Assembly: GCA_026706735.1 (NCBI GenBank)
Contig: JAPOYD010000187.1
Span: 3,741 to 47,771, forward strand
Source: Nitrospinota bacterium
Lineage (GTDB): Bacteria; UBA8248
Length of the DNA stretch: 44,031 nt
Direction of reading: 5' to 3'
A program made the translations under genes and the position numbers. This document shows, piece after piece, positions 16,137-24,358 of this stretch. Each line of letters begins with the position of its first letter. Position 1 is the stretch's first letter. The notes under the pieces are model-generated. The model did no database searches, was not told the DNA's origin, and saw only the letters and a program-made list of their open reading frames with translations.

Positions 16137-16391
16137 CCTGCAGGGGTTGTTGAAAAGCTCCTCCAGAGAACATGCCTGCGGCGCATATGCCGCCCTTACT
16201 CGTAATACCTCCCTCATCCCGAGTAGGCGCGCTTGCGCGCCGTATCGAGGGAGCGCTCCTTAGACAGGCTCAGGACAAGCCCTTCGATACGCCGCCTTCG
16301 GCGGCTACTCAGGGTGAGGCAGATATGACGCCCTGCAAAGTGAGGAGAACGCGTTTGTTCAAATGACGGGTATTCCAACAAGCCCCGCAGG
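16137..16391. mobile_element. MITE-like element with imperfect terminal inverted repeats
   Basis: The left end (16137-16157, beginning CCTGCAGGGGTTGTTG) and the right end (16371-16391, reverse complement beginning CCTGCGGGGCTTGTTG) agree at 16 of 21 positions. They enclose a 255-base segment without a credible gene, which itself contains the palindromic repeat at 16212-16319. It fills almost the whole gap between the Gfo/Idh gene and the M3 peptidase gene. A similar GGGGTTGTTGAAAAA motif occurs, inverted, at 38352-38369. No target-site duplication is clear. Confidence 0.5.
16212..16319. repeat. Dispersed palindromic intergenic repeat, full copy
   Basis: The arms (CCTCATCCCGAGTAG... and the reverse complement of ...CTACTCAGGGTGAGG) are imperfect inverted copies, each followed by a CGTATCGA-type segment. 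Each arm carries its own perfect hairpin: GGCGCGC-TT-GCGCGCC at 16226-16241 and GCCGCC-TTC-GGCGGC at 16291-16305. One arm recurs at 12803-12827. This is the form of REP/BIME-like intergenic elements. Confidence 0.7.
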
Positions 16392-16408
16392 AGTAGCCCG
16401 CACTCCCG

Positions 16409-17902
16409 CTAGCGCGGCATGAGGTTCCTGATCTGCGCTTCGAGCGGCTCCGTGGTGAGCCTTTTGTAGCCCAAGTGACGGGAGAGGGAATCGCCGTCGT
16501 GGCGCTGTCCGTCGCGCCAGATTTCCATCAGGAATCCGCCGCTCTTTTGATTGGCCCACCACCTCTCGCCGAACTTCGTCTTCAAGACCTCGGCCATCTG
16601 GGCCTGGAGCATCCAAGCCCGAAGATAGTTCGCGCAGTAGAAAAACGGGTCCACGTCGTCGAGATAGGAAACATCGGGGTATTCCACACCCGTCGCCGTA
16701 CTCAGCTTTTGCTTGTATGCGGCGTCTTTTCCTGTGAGTTCTCCACCCTGGTGAAGCGTGAGTTCATAGTCGATCTTCGCCGCATAGCGCCTGAGCATAT
16801 AGAGTTCGAAAAGCGCATGGTGCGCGAGAAACGCCGCGTAGTCCGACGCCTCCCCGCCCAGGGCGTCTTCCAGCCAGAGCGGCTCGAGCAGCAGATGGTC
16901 GAAGAGCATGGCAAACCCCTCCGTGACGGAGTTGTCCCCCAGGCGCTTCCACTCGAAAGGCGCATCCGCCGCCACACCTGCGAAATGAAGCGCATGGCCG
17001 AGTTCGTGCCAGAACGCGCTGTAATCGTCATACCCGCCACGGGGCCTGATGACGAGATAGACCTCATCCGGCACTCTCAGTGAGGCGCAAAACGCGCGGG
17101 GGCTCTTCAAGGGGCGATCCTCGATGTCGAGTCGCACCCTGCCTTCCGCCTGAAGATCGAGGCCCATCGAGGCGCAAACTTTTCTTGCTGAGCTTTCGAT
17201 CTTCTCCGCCGGGAAAAGGCCGTCGTAGTCCGCGCCCCGGGAGAGGTACTGCGCATCGTGGCGCTGTGCGGAAGAAGGCGGAACCCCCGCTTTGCTCATC
17301 GCCTCCTCCATCGCCTCGGCATACAGCGCTTCGGTGCGCCCCAAAAACCGCGCCATCTCGTCTCGAACAGGCTCAAGCGGGTAGCGCTTCACCGCCGCCA
17401 TCATTCCCAGGTAGCCATCGAACCCCAAATCATCGGCCATCCCGTGGGTCGTGCGATGAATCTGCTCCAGAAATTCGTTCTTCTCCGCCAATGCTTCACA
17501 GCGGGCGTTCTCCAGAAAACTCCGCCTCTCGCGGTCCGGCTCGTTCAGGAGCGCAACGGCGCTTTGCCGGTAGGGGATGGCCTCGCCCTCGGGCGTTTCC
17601 ACCATGGTTTTGGTTTCGAAAAGAAGCGCCTTCTCGCTCGACTCCCTCGTCGCGTTGCGTATGTGGGCCATGGTCAAGAAGCCGCGTAGTTCGGCCAATT
17701 TCAGGGATTCGGTTTCATCTTCCTCCGAGTCGGCGAGGGCAGCGAGCGCCTCCACGTTCTCGCGCGTAAAAAGGTCGGCGTACTCGGCGAAAATCTCGCT
17801 CAGGCGCACGTCTTCCTTGAGGCCCGCGCCGACCTCATACCATTCCTTCCGCGATTCGGCGAGAAAAGCCTCGGCGCGGGTCCGGATGTCCGTCAGGCGC
17901 AT
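16409..17902 (-). CDS. M3-family zinc oligopeptidase
   Basis: A 497-residue metallopeptidase of the M3 (thimet/oligoendopeptidase F) group, which cleaves short peptides in the cytoplasm. The zinc motif HELGH is at 299-303, with the third ligand Glu expected in SVTEGFAMLFDHLL about 25 residues on. The mostly helical N-terminal half contains LRGFLTMAHIRN and QSAVALLNEPDRERRS. It is shorter than the typical 600 residues, and ATG 17902 is taken because the frame upstream overlaps glgC and lacks family sequence. It lies 4 bases after glgC and is probably translated from the same message. The glycogen link is positional only. Confidence 0.86.
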   Translation of the reverse strand: MRLTDIRTRAEAFLAESRKEWYEVGAGLKEDVRLSEIFAEYADLFTRENVEALAALADSEEDETESLKLAELRGFLTMAHIRNATRESSEKALLFETKTMVETPEGEAIPYRQSAVALLNEPDRERRSFLENARCEALAEKNEFLEQIHRTTHGMADDLGFDGYLGMMAAVKRYPLEPVRDEMARFLGRTEALYAEAMEEAMSKAGVPPSSAQRHDAQYLSRGADYDGLFPAEKIESSARKVCASMGLDLQAEGRVRLDIEDRPLKSPRAFCASLRVPDEVYLVIRPRGGYDDYSAFWHELGHALHFAGVAADAPFEWKRLGDNSVTEGFAMLFDHLLLEPLWLEDALGGEASDYAAFLAHHALFELYMLRRYAAKIDYELTLHQGGELTGKDAAYKQKLSTATGVEYPDVSYLDDVDPFFYCANYLRAWMLQAQMAEVLKTKFGERWWANQKSGGFLMEIWRDGQRHDGDSLSRHLGYKRLTTEPLEAQIRNLMPR

Positions 17903-17906
17903 GGGA

Positions 17907-19136
17907 CTATATGACCGGCCGGGTGAACCCGCGCGGCAAGACGATGATGCCCGAAGGGTCGGCGACGGCGCCCGGGAAGGAATCGGCATTTTCATCCACC
18001 ACCGAGGCGCCCGCTCCGATCTGGTTGAACCTGTCGACAATCGCCTTTTCCAGATTCGCCCCCGCCCCGATGTGGGTGTGATCCATGACGATGGACTCGG
18101 TAACTTGCGCCCCATTTTCGATTACCACGCCGCGGCCGATGACGGAGCGCTCGATCCGCGCGCCCGCAATCTGGCACCCTTCCCCGATGAGGGCGTTTTC
18201 CACCTGCGTGGACACGATTCGGCTGCCCGGCCCCGGGTAGGCGCTGGTGTGTATTGGCCAGTCGGGGTTGCTCAAATCGAGGCGCGGCGTCTCTCCCAGG
18301 AGATCCATCTGCGTCTCCCAGTAGCTCTTGATGGTGCCCACGTCGCGCCAGTAGCCCCTCTCCTCGGTGGGCCTCACCCCCGGAATCTCGTTTTTCATGA
18401 AATCATAGGCGTAGAGCTTTTTCCGCTCGCCCAGAAGAGCGGGGATGACGGTGCTTCCGAAGTCGTGTTCCCCCTCGCGCGCCGCGTCGCTGATGAGCGC
18501 ATCCATCAACACCTGGGAGGAAAACACGTAATTCCCCATGGAGCACAGCGCGCGCGAGGGATCGCCCGGCATGGATCGGGGGTGGGCGGGCTTTTCGTCA
18601 AAACGCTCCACCCGTCCCTCCTCGTCCACGGCCAGCACGCCGAAATCGCGGGCGTCTTCGACGGCCGCGGGCAGGGCCGATATCGTCGCGTCCGCCCCGC
18701 GTTCGAGATGGAAACGAACCATCTGGCTCACGTCCATGCGGTAGATGTGGTCCGCCCCGAACACCAGGACGATGTCGGGCGCGTTGTCGGTCACCAGGTT
18801 TCTGTTCTGATGAATGGAATCGGCCGTTCCCTTGAACCAGAACTCGCCGGAGCGCTGCTGCGGCGGGACGGCCGTCACGAAATTCTTGCCCAGCGTACCG
18901 CTGATGTTCCAAGAGCGCCTCAAGTGCTCGATCAGCGACTGCGCCAGGTACTGCACCAGCACGTAGATGGACTGATAGCCCGAGTTCACCAGGTTGCTCA
19001 GTACGAAGTCGATGATGCGGTATTTCGAACCGAACGGCACGGCCGGCTTGCCGCGCGCGACCGTCAGGGGGCGAAGCCTGTTCCCGGCGCCGCCCGCCAT
19101 GACGAAGGCTATGACTCTGGGATCACGCGAATTCAA
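17907..19136 (-). CDS. glgC: Glucose-1-phosphate adenylyltransferase GlgC
   Basis: A 409-residue enzyme that makes ADP-glucose for glycogen synthesis. The nucleotide-binding segment AGGAGNRLRPLT, the activator/regulatory KPAVPFGSKYRIIDFVLSN, GADHIYRMD (catalytic Asp) and the C-terminal left-handed beta-helix of hexapeptide repeats (GEGCQIAGARIERSVIGRGV) are all present. The start is TTG 19136: AAGGAG stands 7 bases upstream and the protein begins just before the conserved region; the longer open frame upstream lies inside glgA. It follows glgA with a 26-base gap and precedes the M3 peptidase. Confidence 0.95.
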   Translation of the reverse strand: MNSRDPRVIAFVMAGGAGNRLRPLTVARGKPAVPFGSKYRIIDFVLSNLVNSGYQSIYVLVQYLAQSLIEHLRRSWNISGTLGKNFVTAVPPQQRSGEFWFKGTADSIHQNRNLVTDNAPDIVLVFGADHIYRMDVSQMVRFHLERGADATISALPAAVEDARDFGVLAVDEEGRVERFDEKPAHPRSMPGDPSRALCSMGNYVFSSQVLMDALISDAAREGEHDFGSTVIPALLGERKKLYAYDFMKNEIPGVRPTEERGYWRDVGTIKSYWETQMDLLGETPRLDLSNPDWPIHTSAYPGPGSRIVSTQVENALIGEGCQIAGARIERSVIGRGVVIENGAQVTESIVMDHTHIGAGANLEKAIVDRFNQIGAGASVVDENADSFPGAVADPSGIIVLPRGFTRPVI

Positions 19137-19162
19137 CTTCCGGCTCCTTTGCTCGGCTCGTC

Positions 19163-20644
19163 TCAACGCGGCTGCGGGCGCATCGCCTTTTCGTACAACT
19201 CGACATAGCGGGGCGCGACGCCGTCCCAACCGGAGTTCTTCTCCATCGCGTTGCGCATCATCATACGCCAAAGCCCCTGATCCAAAAACACCCGGCAAAT
19301 CCCCTTCACCCCGGCGAGGAAATCGGCCGCGGCGAACGCGTCGAAATGAAAGCCGGTGTCCGAGTCCGCCTCGGGCGTCGGGGATGAAATCACCGAGTCC
19401 GCGAGTCCACCGACCCGCCGCACGTAAGGCAGGGCGCCGTAGCGCATGGCGTACAGCTGGTTCAGGCCCGAAGGCTCATAGCGCGAGGGCATGAGCAGGA
19501 CGTCTCCTCCCGCGTACATGCGGTGGGAGAGCGCCTCGTCATAGGCGGGCACGAACGCCACCCGGCCCCGATAGGCAGAGGCGGCCTCGGCGAGGCCTTT
19601 CTCCAAATCCTCATCGCCGGTCCCCAAAACAGCCAGGCTGACGCCCAAACCCATCAACTCATCCATGGTTTCGAGAACCAGGTCGATTCCCTTCTGGTGC
19701 GCCAGCCGCGAGACGACGACGCACAAAGGCCCCTCCGCGCCCGCGTCCAGCCCCAGCTCCGCCTGCAGCGCCGCCTTGCACTCCGCCTTCGCTTCGGGGT
19801 GCGCGCTCGAGAACGGCGCCGGAATATGCGGGTCGCTCTCCGGGTTCCAGACGGCGTCGTCAATGCCGTTCATGATGCCGAACAAAGATTCCTTTCTGAG
19901 AACGACCACCCCTTCGAGCCCTTCTCCCTGCTCTGCCGTCAGCATCTCCTGCGCATACCGCTCGCTGACAGTGGAAAAGACGTCGCTGAACAGGATGCCG
20001 CCCTTCATGAAGTTCACGTCGCCGTAAAACTCCAGCCCCTCAACCCCCATCGCTTCATCGGGCAGACAGGTGTGCGCGAATTCATCCGGGTGAAACCGGC
20101 CCTGATACGCCAGGTTGTGAATGCTGAATACGGTGGAGACTCCGCTCCATTTCTCATCGTCCGCGCGTCGATACTTCAACAATGACGGGATCAAGGCGCT
20201 TTGCCAGTCGTGGCAGTGGATGACAGACGGATGCGCACTTTCCCCCTCCATGTGGGAGAGCGCGCCTCTGGCGAAACGGGCGAAACGCTCCGCGTTGTCG
20301 GGAAACGCCCCGCGCGCGTCTCCGTAGAATCCCGCCCGATCGAACAGGTCATCCGCCGCGACGAGCCTGACCGAAACGCCCTCGTGTTCGAGTGAGAATA
20401 TATCGTAGCGCGCACCGGAGAAGACGCCGGGTATCCGCACGGGGGAGCCGGGCGCATATTTCCGGACTACGGAGCGATAGGCGGGCAGATAGACGCAGAC
20501 TTTATGGCCCATTCGCCCAAGGGCCAAAGGCAGCGCGCCGATGACGTCACCCAGCCCGCCCGATTTGGCGAAGGGGAACATCTCGCTCGCCACCATGGTG
20601 ATTTCGATTGGCTTGTCCGTCATGCCGTTTATTCCGGAGTTCAT
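19163..20644 (-). CDS. glgA: Glycogen (starch) synthase GlgA
   Basis: A 493-residue GT5 glycosyltransferase that transfers glucose from ADP-glucose to a growing alpha-1,4-glucan. The ADP-glucose motif FAKSGGLGDV is near the N-terminus; HDWQSALIPSLLKY and the downstream SRLAHQKGIDLV and MPSRYEPSGLNQLYAMRYG segments match the catalytic C-terminal domain (EPSGLNQ with the conserved Glu). ATG 20644 is chosen because GAGGA lies a few bases upstream; ATG 20623 is a weaker alternative. It heads a glgA-glgC-M3 operon and is divergent from the 135-residue gene at 20765. Confidence 0.95.
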   Translation of the reverse strand: MNSGINGMTDKPIEITMVASEMFPFAKSGGLGDVIGALPLALGRMGHKVCVYLPAYRSVVRKYAPGSPVRIPGVFSGARYDIFSLEHEGVSVRLVAADDLFDRAGFYGDARGAFPDNAERFARFARGALSHMEGESAHPSVIHCHDWQSALIPSLLKYRRADDEKWSGVSTVFSIHNLAYQGRFHPDEFAHTCLPDEAMGVEGLEFYGDVNFMKGGILFSDVFSTVSERYAQEMLTAEQGEGLEGVVVLRKESLFGIMNGIDDAVWNPESDPHIPAPFSSAHPEAKAECKAALQAELGLDAGAEGPLCVVVSRLAHQKGIDLVLETMDELMGLGVSLAVLGTGDEDLEKGLAEAASAYRGRVAFVPAYDEALSHRMYAGGDVLLMPSRYEPSGLNQLYAMRYGALPYVRRVGGLADSVISSPTPEADSDTGFHFDAFAAADFLAGVKGICRVFLDQGLWRMMMRNAMEKNSGWDGVAPRYVELYEKAMRPQPR

Positions 20645-20719
20645 CGGTTCCTCGCATTGCCTCCCTGCGCCTTCGTTGCTCGAAGCGCTCACCAATCTAT
20701 ACATGAATCACATCGTCTA

Positions 20720-20728
20720 TGTTACAAT
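20720..20728 (+). promoter_or_regulatory. Extended -10 promoter element for the gene at 20765
   Basis: TGTTACAAT matches the extended -10 form (TGn-TACAAT), 37 bases before the start codon. No good -35 lies 17 bases upstream, which extended -10 promoters can tolerate. Moderate call only. Confidence 0.4.
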
Positions 20729-20764
20729 CGAATGAAGGATTCATGAAAAAGGCGTGGAGGCTCC

Positions 20765-21172
20765 ATGCGGTATCTAGTGCGCGGAAAAGTCATCGAAGGG
20801 AAAAGCGCCGCTCTTCTCGAAGCCATCGAGTCCGGCGAACTCGGGCGCGGCTCCATCGCACACAGAACCTTCCTGAAATGTATGAAAGAGGCGCGGCTCA
20901 CCAGGGAGGGCCAGGTTCGCTGGCTCGAGGTCTGCTACTGCCGGGAGGCGTTCGGGCCGGGTTATGAGTTGTATGAGGAGTTGCCCTACTGGGAGGCGTA
21001 TTTCGAAGAAATCGACGTGCGCTTCGCCCGGAAACCGGAAGATTGCGAGGGTTATCCCGTCTGCGGGGATTGCGACTGCACGGAAAAGCTCGAGGCGAAA
21101 CTCGAAAAACTGGGCATCCCCTTCTTCAAGCATCTGAAAGAAACCGCCTCCTCCACATCTCCCTCACTCTGA
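20765..21172 (+). CDS. Conserved-looking cysteine-containing protein of unknown function
   Basis: A 135-residue soluble protein starting MRYLVRGKVIEGKSAALLEAIESG, with a compact pattern of aromatic and charged residues (RWLEVCYCREAF, YEELPYWEAYFEEIDV). The C-terminal third holds six cysteines in total with the preceding part, including CGDCDCTEKLEAKLEKLG, which could bind a metal ion. I have an impression of similar proteins in several phyla but cannot name the family. TGGAGG lies 4 bases before ATG. It is divergent from glgA and its last 9 bases overlap the end of the acyltransferase gene read in the opposite direction. Confidence 0.75.
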   Translation: MRYLVRGKVIEGKSAALLEAIESGELGRGSIAHRTFLKCMKEARLTREGQVRWLEVCYCREAFGPGYELYEELPYWEAYFEEIDVRFARKPEDCEGYPVCGDCDCTEKLEAKLEKLGIPFFKHLKETASSTSPSL

Positions 21173-22150
21173 ATCGGCCCAGCGCGATCGACCCTGGCTT
21201 TTGGTAAGTTTCCACCTGTCGTGAATCCATAGATACTGATCGGGCCCTCTTCGGATGAAGTTTTCGGTCTCCTCGTTCATTGCCCTCGTGAGCCTCTCGA
21301 TTTCCTTCCTGGCGCTCCCGGCGTTCATATCAGGCGCTATCGGTTCGCTAAGCAGGACTTCATAGCGCTGGGCGTCGCCTTTTCTCAGGCACGAGATCAG
21401 GACGATGGGCCGGTTATAGAGAACAGCGAGCGCAGCGGGGGCGGGCGTCGTCCTGGCGGGCCTGCCGAAAAACGGCGCGTCTATCCCCTCTCCGCCCGCG
21501 TTCTGGTCCGCGAGAATCGCCACCGAGCGACCCTTGCGCAGCGCCTCGCGCAAATGAAAGAAAGCGTTTTTCTTGGCGAGTATCTCCTGCCCTGAAGACG
21601 CGCGCATTTCATACAGCGATGCTTCGAGCTTCCGGTTGTCCAGGGGGCGGACGGGGATGCTCAGCGGAATTCCCGCCAGCGCGCCGGCATGGGCGAGGTA
21701 TTCCCAATTCCCCAGGTGAGGCACGACGAACACGCAGCCGCCGGCAGCCTCGTGAATCGCGCGCGCCTTTTCTATCGCCTCTTCCGCCCCGTCCACTATC
21801 TCGCGCACCGTTTTCTCTGCGCGCCGCAAATCGAAGCGGGTGAGAAACTTCGCTCCCTCCAGACAGGTGAGGATGAATGAGCGGCAACTACGCCTTGCAA
21901 GATTCAGGCGCTGCGCCTCGTCGAGTTCAGGAAACGCGATGCGCAGGTTGGCGCGCGCGATGCGCCTTCTCCTCGGAGCGAACCGGAAAATCGCCTCTCC
22001 CGTCACGACGGCGACCGCGCGGCAAGCCCCGTAGGGCAGCAGGCGGATGAACTTCAAGAAAGAAACGAGCAGGGCGTATTCCACCCATTGGTGAAACGCG
22101 CCCTTGTCCTTGCTGCGCTTTCTCCTGGGGCGTTTCGCGGATTTGCTCAC
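21164..22150 (-). CDS. LpxL/HtrB-type lysophospholipid or lipid A acyltransferase
   Basis: A 328-residue membrane-associated acyltransferase. A basic N-terminus precedes a hydrophobic segment (about 20-50), then an RIARANLRIAFPEL segment typical of the family. The catalytic HxxxxE motif is VVPHLGNWEY, and DQNAGGEGIDAPFFGRPARTTP corresponds to the second conserved block of LpxL-type enzymes. It would move an acyl chain from ACP to a lipid or glycolipid acceptor. The GTG start at 22150 overlaps the stop of the upstream ketosynthase (GTGA), so it is translationally coupled to the fatty-acid/polyketide cluster and probably uses its product. It could instead be a lipid A enzyme. Confidence 0.88.
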   Translation of the reverse strand: MSKSAKRPRRKRSKDKGAFHQWVEYALLVSFLKFIRLLPYGACRAVAVVTGEAIFRFAPRRRRIARANLRIAFPELDEAQRLNLARRSCRSFILTCLEGAKFLTRFDLRRAEKTVREIVDGAEEAIEKARAIHEAAGGCVFVVPHLGNWEYLAHAGALAGIPLSIPVRPLDNRKLEASLYEMRASSGQEILAKKNAFFHLREALRKGRSVAILADQNAGGEGIDAPFFGRPARTTPAPAALAVLYNRPIVLISCLRKGDAQRYEVLLSEPIAPDMNAGSARKEIERLTRAMNEETENFIRRGPDQYLWIHDRWKLTKSQGRSRWADSE

Positions 22151-23445
22151 GGTGCGGCGACGATGGTCGCGGAGGATTGCCCGCCGATGCCGTGACTCAG
22201 GGACAGGAACGCCGCCCCCGCGACGGCGCACTCTTCGGTGGGGATGTGGAGGGCCCCGAAGGCATCGTCTTTTTGCTCGAAACCCGGCGTGGGCGGAAGG
22301 CGGCCGTCTTTGAGGGAGCAGAGGCCCAGTACGATCTCGGCCAAATCGCTGGCGGAGCCCATGTGTCCCGTGTAAGGCTTCCAGCCGGCGAGCGGAACCG
22401 GGTTCTTCGCCTTGTCGCTGTATTCCAGCAAGGCGGAGAGTTCGCCCGCGTCACCCTGGGGCGTCGCGCTCCCGTGGGGAAGGATGAAAGCCAGATCGTC
22501 AGAGGCCAAGTCCGCCTCGGCCATTGCCGATTCCACCGAATCGCGCACCGCTCCGGTGGGAACGGGGATATAGCGATCAGAGGAGAATTCCTGGCAATTC
22601 GCCGTCCCCAGGACGCGGCCCAGGGGCTTGGCGCGCCGCGCACGGGCGGATTCGGCGCTCTCGAGCACCAGGGCGGCGGCGCCCTCTCCGGGGAAGAAAC
22701 CATCGCGCCTCTTGTCGAAGGGCCGAAACGAGGCTGCCCCCTCTTTCGCCCGGGAGAGAATGCCCAGGCCGTCGAGTTCCAGTAGCACCATGGGGTGCGC
22801 CCAGCTTCCGCAGCCCACGACCAGGCCGACGTCGGCCTCGCCGAAGCGAAGCACGCGGTCGCAGTTCTCGAGCGCCTGCGCGCCGCACGAAGACAGGCTG
22901 GAGAAGCTGCCGTTCGGCCCCATGAATTCGTACATGGCCGAGAGGTAGCTGAAAAGGTTGTTGGGCAGGCCCTCGAGCAGGAAGAACGGGCTCACCCTGT
23001 GGAGCGCCGCCTCGTTGAGAGAGGCGGGGTCGGGAACCTCCCACGCCTCGCCGGCCGTCTGTTTGAGCGCCGCGTAGAAATCCACGTAGCCTACCCTGGT
23101 GAAATCGCCCGAACCCACGTAGAGGGATTTTCTATCGGGCGCTACATCGCCCATGTCGAGGCCGGCGCAGGCCACCGCCTCGGCGGCGGCGTACAGCCCC
23201 AGGATGGAGCTTCTGTTCAGGAATTTCCGCTGGCTCGCGAGTTTGGGCGGGACCTCGGGCGGGTCCTGATGGCCGGGAACTGCGCCATGATAGAAGAAAT
23301 TATCCGGAAGGGTCTCGTTTTCCTCGCTTCGATGATGGGCGATACCGCTTCTTCCGGCGCGAAGCGACTCCCAGTTCTCCCCGGCGCTCTTGCCCACGGA
23401 GGTCAGCAGCCCCACACCCGTTATCCACACATCCGCGCCTCGCAT
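22147..23445 (-). CDS. Beta-ketoacyl-ACP synthase (third ketosynthase of the cluster)
   Basis: A 432-residue thiolase-fold ketosynthase. The catalytic triad is complete: Cys187 in SSLSSCGAQA, His in HGSATPQGD, and His in KPYTGHMGSASD. It diverges from housekeeping FabF in several segments, such as LYVGSGDFTRVGYVDFYAALKQT and the short HGSAT instead of HGTGT, resembling the ketosynthases found next to acyltransferases in aryl-polyene-type loci. It lies 12 bases after the second dehydratase and overlaps the acyltransferase by 4 bp. It probably sets the initiation step or late elongation, which is inference. Confidence 0.88.
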   Translation of the reverse strand: MRGADVWITGVGLLTSVGKSAGENWESLRAGRSGIAHHRSEENETLPDNFFYHGAVPGHQDPPEVPPKLASQRKFLNRSSILGLYAAAEAVACAGLDMGDVAPDRKSLYVGSGDFTRVGYVDFYAALKQTAGEAWEVPDPASLNEAALHRVSPFFLLEGLPNNLFSYLSAMYEFMGPNGSFSSLSSCGAQALENCDRVLRFGEADVGLVVGCGSWAHPMVLLELDGLGILSRAKEGAASFRPFDKRRDGFFPGEGAAALVLESAESARARRAKPLGRVLGTANCQEFSSDRYIPVPTGAVRDSVESAMAEADLASDDLAFILPHGSATPQGDAGELSALLEYSDKAKNPVPLAGWKPYTGHMGSASDLAEIVLGLCSLKDGRLPPTPGFEQKDDAFGALHIPTEECAVAGAAFLSLSHGIGGQSSATIVAAP

Positions 23446-23457
23446 CGCTCATCCCGC

Positions 23458-23910
23458 CTAGCTCAACCGAATTTCGCGTCCGAGAACGCGAAAATGATGG
23501 CGCTGCTCCTCGGGATCCTCATAATCCGCGAGCGGCGCAACCTTGCCAGCAAAATCGGCGACCACACGGCGTTCCCCCTCCACGGTGGCCACGCCCCTGA
23601 AATGTTTCAGTCCCTCTTCCTCATCGCGCGCCTCCACACTCAGGAGCACCTGATCCCCCGGAAAGGCAAACCCATAGTACCTGACACTTTGAACCTTTTC
23701 CAAAAGAATCCACCGGGTGAAATCGGAGCCCGCCGCTTCGAGCCAGCCGGCGAGCTGCACCAGCCCCTCGAATAGCAGCGCCCCCGGCATGACGGGAAAC
23801 CGGGGGAAATGGAATTCCAGAAAATCCTCGCTCATGGTGACGTTCTTCACACCCTGGATGGAGATCCCCGCTTCCCACGCCGTCACCCTGTCCACGAGCA
23901 TGTATCTCAA
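23458..23910 (-). CDS. FabZ-like 3-hydroxyacyl-ACP dehydratase (second hotdog)
   Basis: A 150-residue hotdog protein. The active-site loop FHFPRFPVMPGALLFEGLVQ carries the FabZ-type His (HFP) and Glu (FEG), with the central helix following. The rest fits the FabA/FabZ fold (ILLEKVQSVRYYGFAFPGDQ). It would dehydrate 3-hydroxyacyl-ACP to the trans-2-enoyl form. The start TTG 23910 is preferred over ATG 23901 because a G-rich ribosome binding site (AGGGGG) stands about 8 bases before the TTG. It is 12 bases upstream of the third ketosynthase and 12 bases downstream of acpS. Catalytic residues appear intact. Confidence 0.86.
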   Translation of the reverse strand: MRYMLVDRVTAWEAGISIQGVKNVTMSEDFLEFHFPRFPVMPGALLFEGLVQLAGWLEAAGSDFTRWILLEKVQSVRYYGFAFPGDQVLLSVEARDEEEGLKHFRGVATVEGERRVVADFAGKVAPLADYEDPEEQRHHFRVLGREIRLS

Positions 23911-23922
23911 GACAACGACCCC

Positions 23923-24339
23923 CTAGTCAGTCTTTTCCGGCGCATCCTCGCCCAGGAGGATCACCTGGGCCACCGCCAACTCCAGCGTATGGCTCATCGA
24001 AACGGTGGACTGGGTGATCTTCTTTCGCGCGCTCATGCGCTCCATCGAACCGCTCAGTTTGAGCGTTGGCTTGCCCGACGCCGCCGATTCCACTTCGACC
24101 TCGCGCAAACGCCCCCTGCCGCCCAGCCCGCCCGGCTCGGAAATGCCGAGTCCGAAGGCCTTGAGGCAGGCTTCTTTCGCCGCGAAGCGGGCCGCGAAAT
24201 GGGGATAGGGGTTGTTGCGCTTCAGGCAATACGCCCGCTCGGCTTCGGTGAACACGTCCTCGCCGAACGCCTCGTGACGCTCGTAGGCCTCCTTCAAGCG
24301 CGCCACCTCCACCAAATCCACCCCCTGGTACAGACGCAT
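23923..24339 (-). CDS. acpS: Holo-ACP synthase (AcpS-type phosphopantetheinyl transferase)
   Basis: A 138-residue enzyme that loads 4'-phosphopantetheine onto acyl carrier proteins. The Mg2+ and CoA-binding motifs are GVDLVEV (Asp8) at the N-terminus and ARFAAKEACLKAFG, containing the Glu and Lys of the family. A C-terminal segment of about 15 residues extends beyond the usual length of 120-126. AGGAG lies 10 bases before ATG 24339. It stands inside the cluster between the ketoreductase and a dehydratase, so it probably activates the extended ACP at 29401-29964, though it may also serve the housekeeping ACP. Confidence 0.93.
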   Translation of the reverse strand: MRLYQGVDLVEVARLKEAYERHEAFGEDVFTEAERAYCLKRNNPYPHFAARFAAKEACLKAFGLGISEPGGLGGRGRLREVEVESAASGKPTLKLSGSMERMSARKKITQSTVSMSHTLELAVAQVILLGEDAPEKTD

Positions 24340-24358
24340 TCTTCAGAATCTCCTATGC

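Noticed and set aside
17577..19208. A 543-codon plus-strand frame opposite glgC and the M3 peptidase
   Set aside because: The minus-strand genes show complete family motifs; this frame shows none.
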